NCBI RefSeq assembly: GCF_963855985.1
Contig: NC_087093.1
Location: 8,811,501 to 8,875,500, forward strand
Direction: 5' to 3'
Source: Ostrinia nubilalis
Lineage: Eukaryota > Arthropoda > Insecta > Lepidoptera > Crambidae
Length of the DNA: 64,000 nt
Positions 47,701-58,183 of the stretch are shown here, one piece after another. Both the position numbers and the translations under genes were made by a program. Each line of letters opens with the position of its first letter. The first letter of the stretch is position 1. The notes beneath the pieces are model-generated. The model was not told the origin of the DNA. It saw only the letters and a program-made list of their open reading frames with translations, and did not search any database.

Positions 47701-50419
47701 TGCCCGACACGCTGAAGTTTACACGAAACTCGACTGCTTAGTTGATCACTTTGTTGTTTACTATCTGATGGAATCCTCAAAGCGCGGCCGCTCGCTCGCC
47801 TCGCAGTTCTATAGCCTCCAACTTCCAAGCTTATGCTTGTTACAGCACAATGCAATAAAGAACACTGTCTTTTGTTAGTGTCTTTGTGTTTTCGTTGTAC
47901 AATAAGTAGCATCGATAAATCTTAGCTTTTAAAGAGGGGTTTAGATAGGTTTGGTCGATGGGAAATGAAAATGATACTCGTACCTAAGGAAAGGTTTATT
48001 GTTCAACTGCAAAAAAAAGTTAAGGCGTATTTTTTCTACGCTTACTAAATGTATACTCTACGATGCTTAGGTTCAATAGTCTTTTTACTAAAACGACAAA
48101 TCTCGGCATAATACAGATCTCTATTCTCTACAATATGATTTGTCGAATTTCTTTTATGCCTACATGAGCACGAGTATTGTTTTCATAACATATTTCGGAT
48201 AAGAATGAGAACCATTTGTTTTATAAGCATAAGAACCATTTGCTCAATTTTATGTGGAATAAACCTACAACTCAATGCCACAAGATAAGGCATTCTTTGC
48301 GTGCTTTCTAACCGAATGTCCATGAACGAGCGGCATTATAAAACATTTGTGAAGCCATCGAAGCAAACGGCACAACTACACCGTTGACTCTATTAATAAT
48401 AACTTACCGGGTACATCAACCATTTTGTAAAAGAACGTCTCATTTTCCCGTCAAGCGACGTCGCTGCGTAGTCACGCTCTGTTTATCATTTTATTAATGT
48501 CCGTAGCCGTCTGTCGCGATGACTGCCTATCGATTGGCAGGCCCGATTCATGTGTAGTGTTACAAACTATTAGATACTCACTCCAATCACTCAATATGTG
48601 AAATCGTAAAGGAAACGTAGTCAAATCGACACCGGGTACGGGTGTACGGCGCCGGGATTCTCACGATTTATGAGGCAATATGTTTAGCGTCTACTACGGG
48701 AACCCTCTCAGAACATAACGGGGGCTGTTACATAAACAGATTGCTCGCGAGTTGCGGGCCGCTCGAGATATCGGCCTACAAGCTACACTTAAAAACTTTT
48801 GTACCAAATCGACGTGGCGCCTCGTTCTTGCAAAGCCTTCTGCATACGAATAGCGGCGGCGACAGTCGGGTGATATGGACTACGCCTTTGTCGGTATTCT
48901 GCTATTGAACGCTAGGCTTTAACAGTACGCGACATTTCATTTTCAGCACCAATTCAGGATTAAAAAATGCATAAGCGTTGCGATGGACGGTGAAAAGATA
49001 TTCCGAGTAAGTAATATTTTTGTTCTATTGGGTTCTCTTCTTGTATGTACGAAATAAAATATTAGCTGTACCTAGTAGGTAAGTAAGTTGCAAGTTATAA
49101 GGGTCTTGGCCCTTCGTCGAAAGCAACTATGCATTCATATTGCCTAGTATCTCATTTGGTTTACTCATGCAATTTGAAGAAGGAGTTCTCGTGTTTCTTA
49201 TAATTTTCTAATTGACACAATTGACTGCGTATAACTAGGGTAGGACATAAAAACTTTTTATTTTGAATAATAAAATACATTTAGTGTATGATTATGACGA
49301 TCGATGCGTCTGCATGTGACATTGAACCCAAGGTATGCATAAGTAAGCTTCTATCGATTTCCGCAGCCCCATGGTGGTCGGCTGAAGTGGCTAACGCTGT
49401 AGTTGTTCATTCGCCTGCCTTCTGAAAAACGGTGATTACGTCGTGCTAGTTCCGTATAGTTAATAGTCCTATTATATTCCAACAAAACAATCGAATCCTA
49501 ATTGTTTTTCAGCAGCATTTAGGCAATACTTATGCTGCAATAAACTTTTGGAAGGAGTTAAAATTATCTTGCTTTGGATTCATGCATATAAAATAGGAAT
49601 AAACTTTGTTACGAATACGTGTCTGCTGGACATGCCCAACCCAAGGTTTTGGCAAATGCCAGCAAGTGAAGTTGGGAGTGCAGTATCGTATTTTGACCTA
49701 CATTCAGTCCATTGCTTTCTGTATTATTAGTCTTATTCAGAGATTAAAGGCTAGGGTACTACCTAGGCTTCAACTTCACCTTCACCCAGCTTCTGCCAGG
49801 TCTTCCGGTTTTCACCAGTAAGTACCTACAAGATAACGGTTATAATTGCATGCTGTTGAATATTACGTTACATCCATTACGAGCTAAAATTAGAATTGGT
49901 AAATGTAACCTACTACTGTCACTACCATCTAATAATACGGCTTATGTCAACACAGCATTGACGTACTGTATAAAGGTTTCTTCAAACATTGCGGTATTGG
50001 TTCAGAGTTATGTTTCCGTTCCGTTTTCACAATCGATAGGCGTAACCCTAAATAGTAATCGCGTGACGGTCGGAGATTCTTAATTTTGATTAGGATGTTG
50101 CGTGGGCGCTGCGACGCCATTCGTCAAGCGATTTACTGTTGATGTTTACTTACAACTTTATCCCACCTTTCTGTTCTTTTACTGCATTCTTTACGTCCGT
50201 TGCTGTGTGTGACGTCATCAAATCAGCGTATGAAAATAAACATGCATTGTTTATTAACTTTTTACTATCTTTGGCATTTAATCAGATCGCCTTTAACAAC
50301 GTACCGATATTATTAGTCTATACTGTGATTCTACTTAGTATTATATTTATAGCATTATTCGAGCATTAACTTTATTATGATACTGCGTTAATCACGATCA
50401 TAATATATCATATCATAAT
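44764..50419. other. long gene-free stretch with GC-rich blocks
   Basis: No gene is recognised. GC/CpG-richer blocks stand out at 45385-45640, 46180-46500, 47680-47830 and 48610-48905. The 48.6 kb block carries an 88-codon plus-strand frame with no known motif. A degraded SINE-like trace (gcggttttgattcctggtaa) occurs near 46087. Confidence 0.4.
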
Positions 50420-50420
50420 T

Positions 50421-50694
50421 GTCGGCCGTTTGGTGTAGTGGTTCGAAACGGACTACTATTCCGGAGGTAGCGGGTTCGATTCCCGCACAGTACAAACATT
50501 TGTGTGCATGAACATATTTGTTTGTATTGGACTGGGTGTTTTCTATGTATAATAAGTATGTATTTACAAAAAAAAAGTATTTAAGTATGTTTATATCCGT
50601 TGTCTAGTACCCATAGTACAAGCTTTGCTTAGTTTGGGACTAGAAGCGCAGTGTAAAATGTCTAAGGATATTTATTTATTATTATTATTTATTA
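50421..50694 (+). mobile_element. tRNA-derived SINE, copy 2
   Basis: It starts gtcggccgtttggtgtagtg with intact-looking polymerase III boxes (tggtgtagtggtt; ggttcgattcc) and ends in a TTATT microsatellite. Its body appears almost identical to copy 3 at 53879-54135 across about 250 bp, indicating recent amplification. Confidence 0.87.
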
Positions 50695-51204
50695 TAAACA
50701 TTTTTATTTATGAGTTTCCGATATTTCAGTACAATTGCATGCGCTATTATCACGAATGAACTGGTGTAATTGCGGATGGGATTGGCAGTCAAATCAGTCT
50801 AAATTACATGTTCGACAACTAACCTACTATTACATCATCTAAAGTTGAACCTGATATTCTGACACCTAGCAATTTACAGTTTTTTTTCGTACAACTGGAT
50901 TTCAGATAAAAAAAAGAAACCAAGTTATCTTCCGGATTTCTATGTCAATTGTTTGTCATCATTAATAACCAATGATCGTACTAACAAGGTTCTGAATGTT
51001 GAGCCAGAGAATTGATTCTTGTTACAAACAGCTTTAGCGGTTTACGTTAGCGCTCCGCTGGTATAGATAACAGATTACTCTGGACTAACCGATGGGTCAA
51101 CACGAATAACACCTGCAAGTAATTGCGACCAGAAATTGGTTGGACACTGTTTTGATTGCAAATCTCTTCTAACAGGTAACGGATTAGCGATATCACATTA
51201 GGCT
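50695..51204. other. gene-free stretch
   Basis: No gene or repeat is recognised. Confidence 0.5.
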
Positions 51205-51209
51205 GCTAT

Positions 51210-51560
51210 TGGTGGGATGTTATGGATATCCGTAACCGTAACCGAAACTTTCGGATATCCGAAATAAAAAATATCCGAAACCGTAACCGTAACCGATTCA
51301 AAAGTTTCGGATGTAGGCAGTTTAAATTGTTTTTTGTATAGCATTATATGTAAAGGCATATCAGCCTGATTTACCTTCATATGCCATCTAGATCTTGTAT
51401 CAATTTTTATTTTTTTATTACTTTTTATTCGATGTAAAGTGTGCGGCCTTGAATGAACCGTGTTGGACAACTATTGCAAATTGCATTCTAAAGCACATCT
51501 GTGCTTTTGGTAACCGTATCCATAACCGAAACTACAATTATCCATAACAACCCTAGTGGT
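51210..51560. mobile_element. possible hAT-like element with CCGTAA repeats
   Basis: The edges gtgggatgttatggata (left) and tatccataacaacccta (right) are approximate inverted repeats. Inside is a short array of atccgtaaccgtaaccg-type units around 51228-51300 and again near 51513. No clean 8-bp target duplication is seen. The assignment is tentative. Confidence 0.4.
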
Positions 51561-53779
51561 GACCTCTAAAATAATTAGTTGTTACCTACATTATTGTGGA
51601 CGAAACTTTTAATATTAGATTCATAATGCGATTAATACCAATTTCAAACGAAAATAAAAACGAATCAGAAAAAAGCTTTTTAAATTTCAAATTAATCATA
51701 AGTTTCTGAAGGAATATATTGAAATCATTCCTGCGACAGGATGGACACTTTTATGATTTATTCATTTTGGGTACACATTAATTAAACACTGATTTCTGTG
51801 AAAAAATTTCGACGAAAATAAAATGCTTTGCGTTCACCCACTATCTAGCCGTGGGATGGGATGATAGATACTTTCTGTAGGCGGATGACGACATCTAAAT
51901 TAATGTTTTTGGCGTAAAAAAGACAAGTGTTTGACGTTAAACTCATGTTCTTTCCCAGGAAATTAATAAGTCAATCTTGTTACAAATCTCGTACAGTATA
52001 TTACAGGGCTTTCTATCCTGTCCGTGAGGGACGCTCGGAGATGATAGGTAAAGTTATATTGCATGGGAATATCTTCAGAGGTAAGAGAAAGACAGATGTT
52101 ATTCTTTCATAAAGTATACGGAGGGTTTGTTCCCTTGGGCGTTTTGTGTTCAACGCCTATAATACCGTTGTGCTATCATCACTCATGTAAGGTAGAAGAG
52201 TTTCAAGGTTCTCGCTCGAAGATTTGATAATTGTTGTATACTCACTTCTGACACGTTTAACGCGTCAAGTAACGCGTTTGGCTAATACTTTATTAAGTTT
52301 CAATTTGTTTAAATGAACAACGTCAGATTTCACGTAATAAGCCTGTTATAATAATTCCGATGTGGCCCTGTTTGAGGCGTTATTTTTAATATTTAGAGCG
52401 ACACGCAGCCAATCACTTTACGTTTAATAACGTTTATGAAAATATTTTAATTACATTTTTTCTAGATTCATCGTAATATAAATTGGGTCATCTTTTTGGA
52501 GGACTTTACAAAAGCAAAATTAAAAATAATCGGATGATTGACGTCGCTTAAAATATTTAAATTGTATGTATTAATTTTGCCGAGAAAGCTTTTTACTTGA
52601 AAAAACTTATTTTAATATATTTTTTTCAACATCAAAAAATACATTCATACGTGCTGTTTGAACTACTCGTACATGCACTATAGGTAGGTACGTAGCAAAT
52701 CACGAAACTATTTTGCACTTCAGTGAGATTGCCCCAAATTGGACCATTTATTATGGCTCCAGACTAATCTATACGCTAAAAAGTTTCTCGTGTAAGTGGT
52801 CAAAAATTAGAAAAGTTTTGGTATTGACCTATGTAGTTTCACTGCAAATTCGGATCTATAACCTTGTCAGCTTAACCACTTTGCGACTGCTTCATTGTCA
52901 GGCCCCGTCCATTCCACAGGACGCAATTTACTCACTTGGAGCTCAGAGCCCCAATTATAATAGATTTACATTTAACACACAGATTGTTTTTCGATTGATT
53001 GAGCATTATTTAGCCAAACCATTCAATTTGGTACGCCAAAGGTATTTGCGCTTGTCCAAAACTAGATACCTGTAATGATGAATTTAGTAAGGTAAGTACG
53101 TTACAATTGTTACCTATAATTTACTAGTTGTTACGCGTAGCAATGCTAACATTTCAGTTTCAGTCCAGCTGATAGAGCTATGGAAGAAGAGTAACATTTC
53201 TCATAATAATAAAGCTGACTGGCTACTTATGGTTCATAAAGTACCTAGCATAATAAGGTTGACTCTTGAAGGTCAGTAAGTAGGATCAGATCAAAAGATA
53301 CTTAATTCAAATAACCATAATGTATTCTCTATTCCTGTTTCTTTATATTTTGTGATCCAAACTATCCCCAGCGACTATTACGCACAACTCCCAGGAAAAA
53401 CCATAAAATGGGTAGTTAGATGAATAGATTGCTATAGGCAGGAGGGCGTGCGCTTCTAAACTGCCGTTTAATATAGAAAGATGCTCGCGAGAATCAACAG
53501 TTACTTTTATGGTCTCCTCCGTGACTGGTTTACAAAATAAAGATATCGCTGAATGCTAACACTTTTATTTTATCACTATAACAATAATCTGAAACTTATG
53601 CCAATGTAATTATTCAGCTATTATTTTTCTAAGTAATAATGTTTATTGCTGTGTATTCTGGCAAAAAAACCACAACCCACCATGGTCGATAAATCACAAC
53701 AAAACCCTTAACAGAAAAACTCATCTACATTGGTCAACCCGTCTTGGAAAGAAATGAGAACATTCGTTTACATAATACA
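51561..53779. other. gene-free stretch with one 120-codon frame
   Basis: No gene is recognised. A plus-strand frame at 52713-53075 (120 codons, MHFSEIAPNWTIYYGSRL...) is long for this AT-rich sequence but has no known motif, signal peptide or conserved domain that I can see. I treat it as unproven. Confidence 0.4.
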
Positions 53780-54327
53780 AAAATTATAGTAAAAAAAACT
53801 TTTTTAAAAACAAGCTTTAATTCTGAAATGCAGTTGTACTAAAACGAAAAAAATATTTTTTTTTTTTTTTTTTTTTTTAATAAATATCCTTAGACATTTT
53901 ACACTGCGCTTCTAGTCCCAAACTAAGCAAAGCTTGTACTATGGGTACTAGACAACGGATATAAACATACTTAAATACTTTTTTTTTTGTAAATACATAC
54001 TTATTATACATAGAAAACACCCAGTCCAATACAAACAAATATGTTCATGCACACAAATGTTTGTACTGTGCGGGAATCGAACCCGCTACCTCCGGAATAG
54101 TAGTCCGTTTCGAACCACTACACCAAACGGCCGACAAAAATTGTATGCAAGGTTCAAATAATTTCGAAAGCTTGTATCGCGCATATAATTATTCCCCTTA
54201 TTTTCTGTTTGCGCTACAAGCTTTCGAAATTATTTGAACCTTGCATACAATTATTTTTTTCGTTTTAGTACAACTGCATTTCAGAATTAAAGCTTGTTTT
54301 TAAAAAAGTTTTTTTTACTATAATTTT
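53780..54327. mobile_element. palindromic MITE split by SINE copy 3
   Basis: The outer left arm (53780-53855) and outer right arm (about 54250-54327) are near-perfect inverted copies: acaagctttaattctgaaat pairs with atttcagaattaaagcttgt. Inner arms (about 54139-54180 and 54203-54252) pair as tgcaaggttcaaataatttc / gaaattatttgaaccttgca. Removing the SINE at 53856-54138 restores one continuous palindrome of about 270-280 bp. The MITE is therefore older than the SINE insertion. Confidence 0.85.
53879..54135 (-). mobile_element. tRNA-derived SINE, copy 3, nested
   Basis: On the minus strand this has the same head and body as copies 1 and 2, followed by a pure tail that reads as about 24 T on the plus strand (53855-53878). 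It is inserted in the left half of the palindromic MITE at 53780-54327. The long uninterrupted homopolymer tail and near identity with copy 2 point to a young insertion. Confidence 0.87.
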
Positions 54328-54337
54328 ATTTTACACT

Positions 54338-54615
54338 TTTTAGTTGTATCACCCTGGTGATCATTTAGCACTAAAGAGCTCGGGATGACGAATCCAACGA
54401 ACCCAAACTTGATAAGTTTCCGCCGTTTCGTTTAGGAGTTCCTATGGCCACCTCCTGACTCCATTATCAGACCAGCTCAATGGTACCATAACATTGCATT
54501 GTCATCGTAGTTACATAAGTACACCAAATTTCGGCTCAATCGGTTGAGGAGAACTGGTCTTAAATTCAGTTGCAAGATTTGTCCCACACATACTAACAAG
54601 TGAAGTCAATATAAA
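54338..54615 (+). repeat. dispersed lepidopteran repeat, class uncertain
   Basis: The sequence atcaccctggtgatcattta ... accaaatttcggctcaatcg ... ttgcaagatttgtcccacac ... actaacaagtgaagtcaat matches, by my memory, a dispersed retrotransposon or Helitron tail common in moths. No ORF or clear termini are seen. Confidence 0.4.
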
Positions 54616-56408
54616 GCTTGTAAAAACACAAATAAACTTTTCACTCTAAATGCGCCTTCTCCGTACCGTCGTCGTGGGCAAAGAAATTAAATAAATATTT
54701 ACTCTCAGGAAAAAACATTTTGCAGCTAAGTAAGCGGTGATTAGCGTTTAAACACACAAGAAATTAATTGGGTGTTCTAAATAACAGCAATAAAAAGCCC
54801 TTGTAAAGAGAGTTATGGTCCTGATAGAACAAATACCATTTTGCTGTCCTGAATTGTTTCTTTGACAAGTATAAATTAGCTATTAGCTTGGCGCATCTAT
54901 TCGTGTCCCTGGCGAAGTAAAATGGATTGGTATCACCTACGACGCTCACTCAACCTCGATATACAGAATGAGTTGAGCCAATGGGCTCTTTAGGTGTGTG
55001 TATCAAATATTTTAGTTCTTGATTACAAGTAATAACCACTCAGTTCGTTAGCGAGGTAATATTTGACAAAAAATATTTTGGTTACCCATTACTTGGGAGA
55101 TTTAATGGAAAACAAATTACTACTCTTTACGTAACATTATTTTAAGTAGACCTATAAGTTAAGTACCTCTGTTGATACGCTTGCCTGGATTTCAGTTGTA
55201 ACAGCAACGACATAACGTAGCCATCCCTCGGGAGCTGCATCTATGTTTTCTCGGAATAAAAAGTGGCTGACAACCGGGAATAGCTTCGTTCACATAATAT
55301 CCAGGAAAATGTCATGTATGAGTAGTAGGACGCATTGCTCTTTGAAAAATACATTATAATTTATGTAGGCATTACTTTGCAATGATTAATTAATACGAGA
55401 TAGTATCGTGTAGGCTTTAATTGGACTATTTTCACCTCTTATTTCCACTAAACTGTGACTTTTAGGTAATGTAGCCAAAATCTATAGGTAATGAAATTCA
55501 AGCAGTGAAGGTGGAGTACTCTCAGGGGATAACTAGCCGTTCAGCAACGAAAAAAATAGGGAAAACAAGAACAGGGATTCGAAGGATACTGACATTCCTC
55601 CTTGCAAATCAGGAGAGAAATTACTGAAAAGACAATACCTATCTATACTCTTTTGTAACAATGAGAAAGCAGCGCGACTTTTACTAGATTATAATTATGT
55701 CATAATAGTCATGGCAAAAACTTCGGAAAGCAGGGAAGATTTTCCTTATCGTGACAAGATCGGTACAATAAATAACGAATTACATAACGTTTTATTGTTT
55801 AAATCACAACATGTGATTTGTAGACTGATTAATTGATTATGTGATCGATTTCGTAAATGTAACTTTCTTCAAACAAGGTAAGGAATGTCGCTCTATGAAC
55901 TTGCAACCGCGGCATCGTAGGCTGTTGATCTGAGGTTGTAAACTAACTTGATGTCACACATCTTCATCACGTTGCTTAAAATCCAACATTTAATAAGAAA
56001 ACCCAACACTCTCAACACGGAAGAGAAAGATGGAAAGATTGAATAGCTAGAATACTCAATGTCACGTGAGAGACACTTTGCGCGTTGCTGGGAAATAAAT
56101 ATTGTAATAGGATATATTTTCACTAAAACCGGGACTTTGTTAATTGGCCCATAGCCAAGCCTGTTCCGGGCTATTGTAGCGAGTAAAAAAAATATTGCAC
56201 ACTAACTCCAGTTTGGAGCAATTTTGGAATTCAAATTCAATCTTCCCGTTTTCTGTCGTCAATATCATACATAACAAACAACAGACCTTTTTGTTTTCTT
56301 TCACAAACGAATGCCATGAATTCATTTAGAGATAATAATGTAATGTGACAAAGGCGACCATTTGAATTAAGAGAAGGTATTAGGTACTGAAGGTATTGTC
56401 ATCATAAA
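54616..56408. other. gene-free stretch
   Basis: No gene or clear repeat is recognised. Confidence 0.5.
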
Positions 56409-56410
56409 TA

Positions 56411-56674
56411 CAGGGTGTTAGGTAAATGGGTATATGAGCCGACACTAGCCCATGATAACATATGCATATAAATGGTATAGTGAAGTCAGAAATTTGATAT
56501 CATCATTTTAATTTTTTAGTTGCTCATACAAAATAAAATTTATAAAATCAGATTTGTATGAAAATTAAAATAATTAAAATGATGATATCAATTTTCTGAC
56601 TTCACTATACCATTTATATGCATATGTTAACATGGGCTAGTGTCGGCTCATATACCCATTTACCTAACACCCTG
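56411..56674. mobile_element. palindromic MITE with TA target duplication
   Basis: The left end cagggtgttaggtaaatggg pairs with the right end cccatttacctaacaccctg. Pairing continues through gagccgacactagccca, catatgcatataaatggtat and gaagtcagaaatttgatatc with few mismatches, leaving a short A/T-rich centre. TA lies at both ends (56409-56410, 56675-56676), consistent with Tc1/mariner mobilisation. It is 264 bp, non-coding. Confidence 0.85.
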
Positions 56675-56676
56675 TA

Positions 56677-57804
56677 TATGTTTCAGTATCGTAATACCTT
56701 AACTTTAATTCCATAGTTATATTATTATGTATTATCACAGAATAATAATAAGTACTACGTACAGAAGTTTTACTTCGCGAAGGTATTTAAAAAAATGTAT
56801 GCTCAATGTCATTAACAATATGGTGTAATTTAGCCTGTCTCAAGAGTCAAGCACCATTTTGTTGACAAACGTCAGTGATCGGCACTGCGCCGAAGTTATA
56901 GGGCTGACTTCGGTAAAATGATGTGACGTGAGTTGCCAAACTGCGGAAAATGGCGGAGGAAATACATGATTTAGCATGAATTATCATGAATAATATTAAC
57001 TACTTATTTACCGCTCAGTGTCTTGAGGCAACTTAAAAAAGTACATTCTGTGTTTTTATTATTATTTAGGCAGTTAAATACTGCACAGTATTTAGTACAC
57101 CATTTTCTTTATCTTCTTCCATCATACACAAGAATACACGTGCGTGAGTCAATGTTCGCTCGTATGTAAGGCCTTGTCGAATAGTATCCTGTAGGTGGGC
57201 CATCGTTCGTGTTTTGTTTTCGATGTAAACTCGCGGAGATGAACAGGCCTGGTATTATCTTTAAACATCGCGGCTAAATCGACGCCATAAGAGCAAGGAT
57301 GTTGAAAACGTTCAGATTTGTAGTAAAAATATCACTGAACTTCATGAATATCAATGTTACTAAGTATTCATTAATACCTACACCGTGATTTCAGTCTATT
57401 AATAATAAAATTGTTTACTGATATTACATACAATTCTTTTTATTACAAACAAGAGTTTCCCCACATTTTGGTTAGTAAGCCAATAAACGATTCCGGTATA
57501 ATATCGTTTGTTAAAATGAAACAAACATTCAAATTGATGTATCGATACATGACAATTTTGAGCAACAATCGTAATTAACCTCATTTAACTTATCGGGAAT
57601 TTACGTTCAATAACCATGACACATGACACATGACCATGACTAATATTTTAATCATCTATCAGCTTTTTACAACTCGTAACATGAATTACGAGTATAAATT
57701 TTTAAAGGAAGGAAATATGCACGATTAATGTTACATATCTATACAAATATTGGTGTGATTTGAAAAAAAAAAACACTTTTAGAATCTACTACTTATATAC
57801 TACG
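56677..57804. other. gene-free stretch
   Basis: No gene is recognised. A GC-richer part lies at 56870-56960. Confidence 0.5.
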
Positions 57805-58026
57805 AGTAATATTATAAATGCGAAAGTAACTCTGTCTGTCTGTTTGTTTTGCTTTCACGCTTAAACCACTGAACCGATTCTGATGAAATTTGGTATAGAG
57901 ATAGTTTGAATCCCGGGAAAGAACTTACGATAGTTTTTATCCCGGTTTCTGAAACAAGGACGCACGCGATAAAATTATTGTGACAGACAAAATTCCATGC
58001 AGGCGAAGCCGCGGGCAGAAAGCTAG
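57805..58026 (+). mobile_element. non-autonomous Helitron-like element, same family as 11.0 kb
   Basis: It runs from taatattataaatgcgaaa through a CTGT simple repeat, gatgaaatttggtatagaga and tcccgggaaagaactt, to the GC-rich 3' region (aggcgaagccgcgggc) and CTAG at 58023-58026. There are no genes. Confidence 0.62.
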
Positions 58027-58065
58027 TATCCTATATTTACGCAATAAACAGAATATTATCAAAAA

Positions 58066-58183
58066 ATGTCACTCAAACTATCTTTATGCCAAATTTCATC
58101 AAAATCGGTTCAATGGTTTAGGCGTGAAAGCAAGACAGACAGAGTTACTTTCGCATTTATAATATTAGTATAGATAGTATAGA
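58066..58183 (-). mobile_element. partial Helitron-like copy in opposite orientation
   Basis: On the minus strand this is the first half of the same family (taatattataaatgcgaaa to gccaaatttcatcaaaatcg read on plus). It lies 40 bp from the complete copy at 57805-58026 but points the other way and lacks the CTAG end. Confidence 0.6.
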
